NCBI RefSeq assembly: GCF_900205965.1
Contig: NZ_OAOF01000021.1
Span: 1-64,000, forward strand
From: Lacrimispora amygdalina
GTDB taxonomy: Bacteria; Bacillota; Clostridia; Lachnospirales; Lachnospiraceae
Length of the DNA stretch: 64,000 nucleotides
Reading direction: 5' to 3'
Made by a program: the position numbers and the translations under genes. The notes below the pieces were generated by a model. It ran no database searches, was not told the origin of the DNA, and saw only the letters and a list, made by a program, of their open reading frames with translations. Positions 17,852 through 25,403 of the stretch are shown here, one piece after another (positions within the stretch are counted from its first letter, which is position 1; each line of letters starts with the position of its first letter).

Positions 17852-18739
17852 CTATGACTCGTAAGTCTCTACTTTTATGCATTTACTAATCAGGATTGTA
17901 GTAAACAGGCATAAAAAGAGAAGTACCATGGAAATCGCACTGGCATAACCATATTTATAATATTTAAATCCTTGTGTATACAAGTGGGTCGCAAGCACAT
18001 CAGTCCGGTGATTCGGGCCGCCCTGGGTCATATTATAGATCAGATCAAAGAACTTAAGTGAACCAATGCAGTTCAAAGAAAGAGTTGTAATCAGCATAGG
18101 CTTAATCAACGGCAGCGTTATGAAACGGAAGGACTGACCTTTTGAAGCACCGTCAATATAGGAAGCTTCGTAGATATCTCTTGAAATTCCACTGATCTGT
18201 GCCATATAAAGCATCATATTCTGCCCTACATACTGCCATAATGCCACAAAACCGATGACCCACATGGGAAGCGGTATAAATCCTTTGGTATTAAACAGCC
18301 AGTTTGGTCCCTGGATGCCAAGCGTACCCAGAAGATTATTAATACCTATTTTGGGATTGAAAAGAAATGCCCATAAAAGACCAAGTGCGGCGGATGAAAG
18401 TACACAGGGAAGGTAATAGATGTTTTTAAATAAGTTTCTGCCTGCCTTAATATTAGTCAGTAAAACCGCCAGTAATAAACCTACAATCTGCTGGGTCACA
18501 CCAGAGAAAAGCATAAAAAATATGGAGTTTTTTAAAGCGATCTTCATGGTCTCGTCACTGGTGAATAAGTCTATGTAATTTTTTAATCCGACAAAATCCG
18601 GTTTTGTCAGTCCCGTATAGTTACACAGGGAATAATAGATAACCTGGATAATCGGAACGAATAAAATCAGAGTGAATAAAAGGAATGCCGGCCCAATAAA
18701 AATAAAAGCTGCTTTTTTATCCTCCAATAGCCTGTTCAT
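17852..18739 (-). CDS. Carbohydrate ABC permease, MalF type
   Basis: First membrane subunit of the CUT1 sugar importer, about 295 residues with six hydrophobic segments. The EAA loop reads YEASYIDGASKGQSFRFITL. An upstream in-frame ATG at 18793 exists, but the AGAGAGG ribosome site 7 bases before the ATG at 18739 decides for the shorter protein (MNRLLEDKK). The longer reading would also run through the stem-loop at 18763-18799. It pairs with the MalG-type permease immediately downstream. Confidence 0.93.
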   Translation of the reverse strand: MNRLLEDKKAAFIFIGPAFLLFTLILFVPIIQVIYYSLCNYTGLTKPDFVGLKNYIDLFTSDETMKIALKNSIFFMLFSGVTQQIVGLLLAVLLTNIKAGRNLFKNIYYLPCVLSSAALGLLWAFLFNPKIGINNLLGTLGIQGPNWLFNTKGFIPLPMWVIGFVALWQYVGQNMMLYMAQISGISRDIYEASYIDGASKGQSFRFITLPLIKPMLITTLSLNCIGSLKFFDLIYNMTQGGPNHRTDVLATHLYTQGFKYYKYGYASAISMVLLFLCLFTTILISKCIKVETYES

Positions 18740-18762
18740 ATGGCTGCCTCTCTTTCTATAAT

Positions 18763-18799
18763 GAGGGTATGCAAAGGCGTTTATGCTTCGCATACCCTC
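18763..18799 (-). other. Intercistronic stem-loop between binding-protein and permease genes
   Basis: Perfect 10-bp arms GAGGGTATGC (18763-18772) and GCATACCCTC (18790-18799). There is no T-run on the minus strand, so it is more likely an mRNA-stabilizing or processing element, or a leaky attenuator, than a full terminator. Such elements often keep binding-protein mRNA more abundant than permease mRNA. Confidence 0.75.
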
Positions 18800-18811
18800 T
18801 CATTCTGTCAA

Positions 18812-20173
18812 TTATTTTTTGAAGACATTTTTATCGTAGAAATCCTGTACCTTCTGAAGTGCTTCTTCCGGTGAGGCATTCCCAAGGAATACATCCACCA
18901 TGGCAGCATCAAATGTATCTCCCGCTTCTACACTTGCCAGTGATTCATTATAAAATCCCAGCGTTCCGGTTACGTTCTTTAAGATGTCATTAATATATGC
19001 AAACTGCTTTGGTGCCTTGTCGTAATCAATGGATACCTTGGTAACCGGAATTTTTCCTGCTACTTCTGCCGTATATTTCTGAGCAGTGTCATCGGTAAAC
19101 ATTTTCATAAGAGCCAGTGCAGCTTCTTTATGTTTTGTGGTCGAACTCATAACCAGGTTATCTGTTTTAACAATCATACGGTTTGGATCTGAACCACCCT
19201 CAATTGCCGGGAACTGGAATACGCCGCATTTGTCTTCAAACTCCGGATTATTTCCGTTGATCTGAGCAATTGCCCATGATCCCTGTACCAGCATGGCTGC
19301 GTCTCCATTATAGAAGTTTGCAGTTGCCTGATCATTGGAATCTCCGGCTGCTGTATCCTGGAAATACTGGGAAAGCTCTTTTAATTTCTTTGCTGCATCA
19401 ACGAAAGTCGGACTGGTCCAGTCAAGAGTACCTGCATTAACTCCAACCAGATTGTCCGGGCCGCCTTCACGGTCACATAAATATCCGGCTATCATAGACA
19501 GACACCATGCTGTACCTGCAGAACATGATATTGGTGTATAACCGGCTTCTTTAATCTTTTTACAGGCTGCCAGCAGTTCGTCATAGGTTTTCGGAACTTC
19601 AACTCCTGCTTTCTTAAATATGTCTGTATTGTAGAATACACAGGCAGCTGCAAAGTTTGTCGGAACTGCCATGATCTTGCCGTCATATGTAATACGTTCA
19701 AAAATACCATCTGTAAAATTACCATACCATTCAGATTCCTGATTCTTTAAAATATCTGTTAAATCTGCAGCAGCTCCGGATTCCACATACTGAGTTAAGT
19801 TAGGTCCCGGGTTACAGATGAATACATCGGGAGTATTGCCTGATGCAACCAGCGCATTCAGCTTTGCTGTGTATTCCTCCAGGTTTGTTGTTACTACATT
19901 GCAGTAATATTTCCCCTTATACTGCTCGTTAAACCGGTCTATTACCTGTTTATAGCCTTTGCTGACCAAATCTTCCGTAGCATTTAAGTCATCCCAGAAC
20001 ATCCAGGTGATCTGCTCTTCATCGCCTGTTGCAGCAACAGCGGCGGAAGTGGTCTCCGCTGCACCCCCCGATGATCCAGCACCCCCGCTGGTATCCGTTG
20101 AAACCCCACATCCGGAAAGTGAACCCAATACAAGTGCAGCTGCCAAAAACCCCGAAACTAATTTCTTTACCAT
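18812..20173 (-). CDS. Sugar-binding lipoprotein of a CUT1 ABC importer
   Basis: Extracellular binding protein family 1 (SBP_bac_1), about 453 residues. The signal peptide ends in the lipobox LSGCG, followed by a low-complexity Ser/Gly/Ala/Thr linker typical of Lachnospiraceae lipoproteins. The mature part includes WMFWDDLNAT, ANFYNGDAAMLVQGSWAI and DALxF-like segments common to oligosaccharide binders. The ATG at 20173 has a perfect AAGGAGG ribosome site 6 bases upstream; the earlier ATG at 20191 overlaps that site. It is the first gene of the operon that continues to the GH3 enzyme. Confidence 0.93.
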   Translation of the reverse strand: MVKKLVSGFLAAALVLGSLSGCGVSTDTSGGAGSSGGAAETTSAAVAATGDEEQITWMFWDDLNATEDLVSKGYKQVIDRFNEQYKGKYYCNVVTTNLEEYTAKLNALVASGNTPDVFICNPGPNLTQYVESGAAADLTDILKNQESEWYGNFTDGIFERITYDGKIMAVPTNFAAACVFYNTDIFKKAGVEVPKTYDELLAACKKIKEAGYTPISCSAGTAWCLSMIAGYLCDREGGPDNLVGVNAGTLDWTSPTFVDAAKKLKELSQYFQDTAAGDSNDQATANFYNGDAAMLVQGSWAIAQINGNNPEFEDKCGVFQFPAIEGGSDPNRMIVKTDNLVMSSTTKHKEAALALMKMFTDDTAQKYTAEVAGKIPVTKVSIDYDKAPKQFAYINDILKNVTGTLGFYNESLASVEAGDTFDAAMVDVFLGNASPEEALQKVQDFYDKNVFKK

Positions 20174-20498
20174 ACCTTTCCTCCTTAACAACTTTTACAT
20201 TTTATGAAGCTTTATGATATGCTATAACTCTATCAGAAAATTGTCCGGTTTTCTTTATAATTGTTGCCTCTCTATTACTAATTGTTGCTATTATATAATT
20301 CCGTTCATATTTTACTTTTAAATGTAATATGCATAATAAACTTTTTATATGCCTGTTTTTTGTATCTTTTAACGATAAAAAGAATAAAACACTTCTGTTT
20401 TACTATTTTATATTGAATTTTAAAGTAATATATCTTATAATTTTTTATATATAAAAGCAATTATTTATTATCACAAATGATTATGGGGAGGACTTACA
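20174..20498. promoter_or_regulatory. Divergent intergenic region between ABC operon and AraC gene
   Basis: An AT-rich region of 325 bases holds the promoters of the minus-strand ABC operon and the plus-strand AraC regulator. A pair of 10-bp direct repeats stands near the ABC side (20258-20288). No strong consensus -35/-10 pair was found for the ABC operon, which fits an activator-dependent promoter. The part from 20320 to 20470 is almost pure A/T and shows no further recognisable element. Confidence 0.6.
20258..20288 (-). promoter_or_regulatory. Direct-repeat site, probable AraC-family activator target
   Basis: The 10-mer TAATTGTTGC occurs at 20258-20267 and again at 20279-20288. The 21-bp period equals two helical turns, the arrangement typical for AraC/XylS-family activators. 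It lies about 85-115 bases upstream of the binding-protein start codon. The adjacent AraC-type gene is the obvious candidate to bind it. Confidence 0.6.
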
Positions 20499-21359
20499 TT
20501 GATTGAAAATCTGAAAGGAACTCATGAGACTGTAAATTATAAGGAATATACCAACATTCGTCTGTATGACAATACCCAGGCAGAGGACTATCCCGCACAT
20601 TGGCATACTCCCCTGGAGATCATTATGCCTCTTACCGGCAAATATACAATTGTTTTAAGTACACATAGCATTGATTTAAAACCAGGTGATATTATTTTAA
20701 TCTGCCCAGGTGTCATACACGCTTTAAAAGCACCTAAATCAGGACGCAGGATCATCTTTCAGGCTGAATTGCCCATGTTCCATGAGATCAAAGAGCTGGA
20801 GTCCATACTTACACTGTTGAACCCTACTTATCTTGTCACCCCTGAACTTTTCCCCTCTATACATGACCAGCTCTACCGGTACACACTGGAAATTATGGAA
20901 GAATACAGAAAAGACATGCCTTTGACTGAGACAAAGATCTATTCAAGACTTTTGGAGATGTTCGCTCTCATCGGACGCAACCATACCCAGCAGATCAGTT
21001 CTCTGGACATTGGAAATATCCAGCAGAAGAAATATGCGGAGAAATTCATTTATATCTGCAATTACATCAGCAGCCACTGCACGGAAGAATTGACCCTGGA
21101 GGAAGTTGCTGCTCTTTTGGGCTTTAGTAAATATCACTTTTCACGCCTGTTTAAGCAATTTGCAAATATATCTTTTTATAAGTATGTAAATAAAAAGCGG
21201 ATTGCTGTTGCCGAAACACTGCTGATTAATCCCCAGCTGTCTGTAACCGAGGTCGCACTGCGTTCCGGCTTTTCCAGCCCCTCCGCTTTTATCCGTATGT
21301 TTAAAATCGTAAAATCCTGTACTCCTACCGAGTTCCGGCAGATGTATACACAGGATTAA
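20499..21359 (+). CDS. AraC-family transcriptional regulator
   Basis: 286 residues. An N-terminal cupin-like sensor domain (HWHTPLEIIMPLTG near residue 28, PGDIILICPGVIHAL near 65) is followed by a C-terminal pair of helix-turn-helix units (LTLEEVAALLGFSKYHFSRL near 200, VTEVALRSGFSSPSAFIRMF near 250). The start codon is TTG, supported by a GGGGAGG ribosome site 7 bases upstream. It is divergent from the ABC operon and convergent with the GH43 gene, so it probably activates the surrounding oligosaccharide genes in response to a sugar. Confidence 0.92.
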   Translation: MIENLKGTHETVNYKEYTNIRLYDNTQAEDYPAHWHTPLEIIMPLTGKYTIVLSTHSIDLKPGDIILICPGVIHALKAPKSGRRIIFQAELPMFHEIKELESILTLLNPTYLVTPELFPSIHDQLYRYTLEIMEEYRKDMPLTETKIYSRLLEMFALIGRNHTQQISSLDIGNIQQKKYAEKFIYICNYISSHCTEELTLEEVAALLGFSKYHFSRLFKQFANISFYKYVNKKRIAVAETLLINPQLSVTEVALRSGFSSPSAFIRMFKIVKSCTPTEFRQMYTQD

Positions 21360-22879
21360 TGATCAAAATCAAGGTGAAGTGGTCCAAATACCGCAAAATG
21401 GTCGGAGACCTTATGCTCTGCAGATGCATAAACGCCTACCGTACAGCCGGTAAACCCACCGGCTTTTTCTGCGCAGAGATCTCTCACATCCAGGGGCTGT
21501 CCGGTTATCTGACTGTCAATTTCTACAGTCAGCATCTGATTATGCCCCTTCAGACATATCTCATGAACCTTCCCTTTTACCTCTGCTCTGCTCCATTCCA
21601 TCCGTTCGTTCCCTGTTCTGATCACAGTGACCGCCTCCAGACCCTCTTTTCGTTCGCGAATGACCACTTTTACATAATGCGTTTCATTGTAAAAATAAAG
21701 CAGCCCGGCCTCCTCTGATCCCGTGGGTTCTGACTCCATCGTGACCTGTATCAGAAAATTTCTGGATAAAAGCCTGGTTCCGATATAGGCCGGAACCGAC
21801 AGATCCTCGATTGTTTCAGAGAGGAAAGGAAGCTTAAGTCTGCCATCGGTTATCTTTACAGGCAAACGGTCCGGATGATCCCTCAGCCCGATACAGCGCA
21901 TATCAAGGGGATAGGTCCACTCAATGTCTCCAGCAGACAGCATAACCGTCTGCTCCTCATCTGATACAGGCAGTTCCATGCATTCCAAAATCTTTCCTTC
22001 ACCTGGATTCACCACAGGCCAGCCATCTTCCCATACCACCCTTGCAAGAAATGTTTCCCGCCCCAGTTCCGCACATCCTTGAAAAGGTCTCGTACCCAGC
22101 ATTACCATAAACCATTCTCCATCTGCCGTCTCAATCAGATCCCCATGCCCGATATTCTGCACAGAATAATCATGCCCCAGATGGCGGTGTGTCAGTACAG
22201 GGTTATTGGGACAAGCCTCATAAGGACCGAACAGGTTTTGGCTTCGTGCAATTGAAACACTGTGGTTAAATCCGGTTCCTCCCTCTGCAAGAAGGAGATA
22301 ATACATCTGGCCGATCCGGTACAGATGAGGTCCCTCCGCCCATATCGTCCGCTTCATACTGCCGTCAAATAAAACAACTGGCTTTTTAACAAGCTTTTTT
22401 TCTTTTAAATTAAGTTCCTGAATCCAGATCTCACAATCTCCGTAATAAGCTGGCTGTTCCTTTGTCCGCTGTCCTATATAGTAGCAGGAATCACCCTCAA
22501 AATAAAGACTTGGGTCTATGCCTGGTGCCTCCCTTAGAAATACCGGATCCGACCACGGGCCTTGAGGATTTACTGCAGTAACATAAAAGTTTCCGCCTCC
22601 GGATACATTGGTGGCTATTACATAATACAATCCCTTATTATATCGGATGACAGGCGCATAAATGCCCTTGGAAATATTGGCTCCAAAAAGGCGCAGCTGC
22701 TCTTTCCGCTCCAGCACATGGCCGATTAAGCGCCAGTTCTTTAAATCCGAACTTTTAAATACAGGAATACCCGGTGCGTATGCAAACGTGGAATGAACCA
22801 TGTAGTAATCGTTTCCAACTCTGCATATGGATGGGTCCGGATAGAAGCCTCTTTGAATTGGATTGGTTATTTTTATCAT
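21356..22879 (-). CDS. Glycoside hydrolase family 43 (beta-xylosidase/arabinofuranosidase type)
   Basis: 507 residues, no signal peptide, hence cytosolic. The five-bladed propeller domain (about 1-310) shows the GH43 catalytic triad: Asp in GFYPDPSI (general base), Asp in GIDPSLYF (pKa modulator) and Glu in WAEGPHLY (general acid). The C-terminal half (about 320-507) is a beta-sandwich of the kind found in GH43 xylosidases. The ATG overlaps the esterase stop codon (ATGA), so translation is coupled. The stop codon shares bases with the convergent AraC stop. Xylan or arabinoxylan fragments are likely substrates. Confidence 0.93.
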   Translation of the reverse strand: MIKITNPIQRGFYPDPSICRVGNDYYMVHSTFAYAPGIPVFKSSDLKNWRLIGHVLERKEQLRLFGANISKGIYAPVIRYNKGLYYVIATNVSGGGNFYVTAVNPQGPWSDPVFLREAPGIDPSLYFEGDSCYYIGQRTKEQPAYYGDCEIWIQELNLKEKKLVKKPVVLFDGSMKRTIWAEGPHLYRIGQMYYLLLAEGGTGFNHSVSIARSQNLFGPYEACPNNPVLTHRHLGHDYSVQNIGHGDLIETADGEWFMVMLGTRPFQGCAELGRETFLARVVWEDGWPVVNPGEGKILECMELPVSDEEQTVMLSAGDIEWTYPLDMRCIGLRDHPDRLPVKITDGRLKLPFLSETIEDLSVPAYIGTRLLSRNFLIQVTMESEPTGSEEAGLLYFYNETHYVKVVIRERKEGLEAVTVIRTGNERMEWSRAEVKGKVHEICLKGHNQMLTVEIDSQITGQPLDVRDLCAEKAGGFTGCTVGVYASAEHKVSDHFAVFGPLHLDFDH

Positions 22880-24399
22880 ATTCCCCCCTGTTCAATGACT
22901 GCAGTAAATGGTTTTGCCGGAAGATCTGCTTCATTAAACAGATTAACTTCACAGTATGCTTCTTTTGCAAATTCGATCTCAACCGGTTCTTCGGTCAGCA
23001 GGTCAAGAAGTATAAGCAGATCCTGATCCAGTCTGAATTCCTTTATTTCTCTCGGAATACCATTTTGCCGGATGTTTAAGCTTTTTATGGCATCTCCCTT
23101 TATATACAGTCTCTTTCCAGTATGGGAAAAGCGAAGACGGAGCCAGTTTCCCTCCCTTTTTCCTTCCATAAATGCCGGAGACTCGTATAAAATATCCTCT
23201 CCATAGATCAGTCCCCTGGCTAAAAGAGCCAGCCGCTCTCCCACTTCTTTTTTCTGTTTCGGATGGATATCCTCATACATTCCCAGATCCATTATGGAAA
23301 TCATGCCTGTACCCGGTACATTCTCAGCCACCCGTTCCTGGCTTTCTCTCACCACCGGATAATCCCGTCCATCAATATCAAGCCATTTGCCAAAAGGAGC
23401 CAGCTGAACAAAAAGAAACGGCAGTTCATCCTGCCATAAATCTCTCCAGCAACGGATAAGCGAAGAAAACGTCTGATCATAGATCTCCCCATGTCCGGCA
23501 TCGGATTCTCCCTGATACCATAACACGCCCCTGACAGAAAATGGAGCCAGTTCTTTTAGCATCAGTTCATATAATCCGGAAGGCCTGTAATGATGATAAG
23601 GCCCCATAGGCAGTACCGGTGAGCCCGCGTTCTCCTTCATCCACTCTTCCTGATCCCGCTGATTCATCCCGTACATCATTGCTCTCCACGCGATCTGATG
23701 CATGTAAGAGTCCTCATATGCCCATGCCTCAAGACTCTTCTGCTTTACCTCATCCATATCAGCGTACTGCAAAGCTTCCTCATATTCTTTTAGAAATATA
23801 GAAAGGGGTTCCTCATTCAGATAAGAGGAATCCATCCATGCACAAGCCGGTGTTCCGCCCCAGTTACAGCCTATTATTCCCACCGGAACACCAATTTCCG
23901 GCTGAATCGCTCTTGCAAAACAATAACCTGGAGCAGAAAAACTCTCCCACTGATAATCATGTTCCTTAAACCAGCTCCCGCAATCCGGAAGTTCCCTGAC
24001 CTGTTCTGGAAAAGCAATTCTTCTGCAGTTAAACATCCGAATCATGTCATTTCTATTCCAATTCTTTATCTCATTCCAATGGGCATCGTATCTTAAAAAA
24101 TATTCCATATTGGACTGACCGGCAGCTATGTAAATATCACCGATTAAGACATCTTCCAGGGTAAGTAACGGATCCTTTTTACCATCTGTAAAAAACTCTA
24201 ATTTTTGTCCGCATGCTGCTTCCTTTGCCGGTATCTCACAATAAAATTTCCCCTCCCTGACTTCTGCAGAGTTGCTGTCACCGCAAAAGCGGACGATTAC
24301 CCTCTCTGTTTCCTGGGCTTCTCCCCATATTTTTATCTTTTTATTGCGCTGAACAATCATTCCATTTTGAAAAATCTCAGGCAGTTTTATCCGTGCCAT
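22876..24399 (-). CDS. SGNH carbohydrate acetylesterase (sialate O-acetylesterase family)
   Basis: 507 residues. The motif AAGQSNMEY near residue 93 carries the nucleophilic Ser of the SASA/DUF303 esterase family, and EDIHPKQK near residue 385 supplies the Asp/His partners. WYQGESDAG is also diagnostic. An N-terminal beta domain precedes the esterase core. No signal peptide is visible, so the enzyme should act on imported sugars. Beside GH3 and GH43 enzymes it probably removes acetyl groups from acetylated xylo-oligosaccharides; annotation pipelines usually call it sialate O-acetylesterase, for which the context gives no support. Confidence 0.9.
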   Translation of the reverse strand: MARIKLPEIFQNGMIVQRNKKIKIWGEAQETERVIVRFCGDSNSAEVREGKFYCEIPAKEAACGQKLEFFTDGKKDPLLTLEDVLIGDIYIAAGQSNMEYFLRYDAHWNEIKNWNRNDMIRMFNCRRIAFPEQVRELPDCGSWFKEHDYQWESFSAPGYCFARAIQPEIGVPVGIIGCNWGGTPACAWMDSSYLNEEPLSIFLKEYEEALQYADMDEVKQKSLEAWAYEDSYMHQIAWRAMMYGMNQRDQEEWMKENAGSPVLPMGPYHHYRPSGLYELMLKELAPFSVRGVLWYQGESDAGHGEIYDQTFSSLIRCWRDLWQDELPFLFVQLAPFGKWLDIDGRDYPVVRESQERVAENVPGTGMISIMDLGMYEDIHPKQKKEVGERLALLARGLIYGEDILYESPAFMEGKREGNWLRLRFSHTGKRLYIKGDAIKSLNIRQNGIPREIKEFRLDQDLLILLDLLTEEPVEIEFAKEAYCEVNLFNEADLPAKPFTAVIEQGGI

Positions 24400-24434
24400 A
24401 TTACACCCCCATAAGCTGATTAAATATTTTCTTC

Positions 24435-24443
24435 AGTATAGCA
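24435..24443 (-). promoter_or_regulatory. Extended -10 promoter of the esterase-GH43 operon
   Basis: On the minus strand TGCTATACT forms a TG-N-TATACT extended -10, about 35-45 bases upstream of the esterase ATG. The matching -35 region is T-rich and weak. It implies a transcript separate from that of the ABC operon. Confidence 0.5.
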
Positions 24444-24509
24444 CAGATTATTTTGAGAAAAAACAAAATACTTGCGGCCTTATTATCAAAATTAGCTTTA
24501 TAAAACAAG

Positions 24510-24549
24510 AAAAGACAAGGCTCTGAAAAATCAGAATCCTCGTCTTTTT
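24510..24549 (-). terminator. Terminator of the yceD-rpmF transcript
   Basis: Arms AAAAGACAAGG (24510-24520) and CCTCGTCTTTTT (24538-24549) pair with one mismatch, with an inner TCTGA/TCAGA stem. On the minus strand a T-run follows. It lies 27 bases after rpmF and cuts rpmF off from anything downstream, including the distant plsX. Confidence 0.85.
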
Positions 24550-24576
24550 ATGTTTTGAGCTATTTCCATACTGAAA

Positions 24577-24759
24577 TTATTCAGCAACAGAAATGATTTC
24601 TTTCTTGTTATAAGAACCGCAAGCTTTGCATACTCTGTGTGGCATCATAAGTTCACCGCACTTGCTGCATTTCACTAAGTTCGGAGCGCTCATCTTCCAG
24701 TTTGCTCTACGTTTGTCTCTTCTAGCTTTAGAAGATTTATTCTTTGGACAGATAGACAT
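24577..24759 (-). CDS. rpmF: Ribosomal protein bL32
   Basis: 60 residues, usual length. The N-terminal SICPKNKSSKARRDKRRANW matches L32, and the zinc ribbon is complete: CSKCG and CKACG supply four cysteines. It follows yceD by 2 bases with overlapping ribosome site and ends before a strong terminator. In most Firmicutes plsX and acpP follow directly; here a 23-kb block intervenes. Confidence 0.97.
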   Translation of the reverse strand: MSICPKNKSSKARRDKRRANWKMSAPNLVKCSKCGELMMPHRVCKACGSYNKKEIISVAE

Positions 24760-24761
24760 GG

Positions 24762-25289
24762 TTACACCTCCTTAAACTGTTTAAAAATATCCTGGATGAC
24801 TGCCATCCTGGGGTCAACAGACCTAACATCGCAGTCACAAGTCTCATGATTGAGATTTGTTCCACATCTATTACAAATTCCCTTACAGTCTTCACTGCAG
24901 AGAACCTTCATAGGCAGATTCAGTATGAGTTCATCACAAACTAACTGGTCTACATCCAGACTATAACCACTGACAAATGGTTGTTCATCGAGACCCTCTT
25001 CATCCTTTTTGTCGGTTTCGCTTAAATCAACCGTACGAATGATATCGAAACTCAGCTTATTAGGCACAGGCTCCAGACAACGGTCACAAGGAATAAGCAA
25101 AGTAAGTTCTGCTTTTCCTTCCAGTTCCAGTTTCTTTCCCCCCAGATTAATAATCCGCAGCACAACCGGTTTGGCATCTGCGATCTCATAATCTCCATTG
25201 GGTCCATGATAAGTCTTCATCTCTATATCAGGTGTATAGGTTTTCTCTTTCCCTTCCAGGGTAAACAACTCGGTTAAATTAATAAGCAT
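24762..25289 (-). CDS. YceD/DUF177 family protein
   Basis: 175 residues of the YceD family, found next to rpmF throughout bacteria and linked to 23S rRNA processing or accumulation in some species. The core has PCDRCLEPV near residue 67 and the C-terminal cysteine cluster CSEDCKGICNRCG followed by CDCD, a possible metal site common in Firmicute members. It is the first gene of the yceD-rpmF unit and has a consensus promoter. The molecular function is not established from sequence. Confidence 0.93.
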   Translation of the reverse strand: MLINLTELFTLEGKEKTYTPDIEMKTYHGPNGDYEIADAKPVVLRIINLGGKKLELEGKAELTLLIPCDRCLEPVPNKLSFDIIRTVDLSETDKKDEEGLDEQPFVSGYSLDVDQLVCDELILNLPMKVLCSEDCKGICNRCGTNLNHETCDCDVRSVDPRMAVIQDIFKQFKEV

Positions 25290-25318
25290 ATGATAATCTC
25301 CTAATACGCACCTATGTT

Positions 25319-25347
25319 ATTATACATAGGGGCACACTATTTGTCAA
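25319..25347 (-). promoter_or_regulatory. Consensus sigma-A promoter of yceD-rpmF
   Basis: On the minus strand, -35 TTGACA (25342-25347), 17-bp spacer, -10 TATAAT (25319-25324). Both hexamers match the consensus perfectly, suggesting strong constitutive expression as expected for a ribosomal protein operon. Confidence 0.92.
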
Positions 25348-25403
25348 CAAAATATTTCCATATTTCACACTATAAAAACTATAATGTGCCAATATTTAAG
25401 GAA

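Noticed and set aside
22876..24399. Sialic acid metabolism suggested by the esterase family name
   Set aside because: No sialidase, sialic acid transporter or nan genes are present; the GH3/GH43 context indicates plant-type oligosaccharides.
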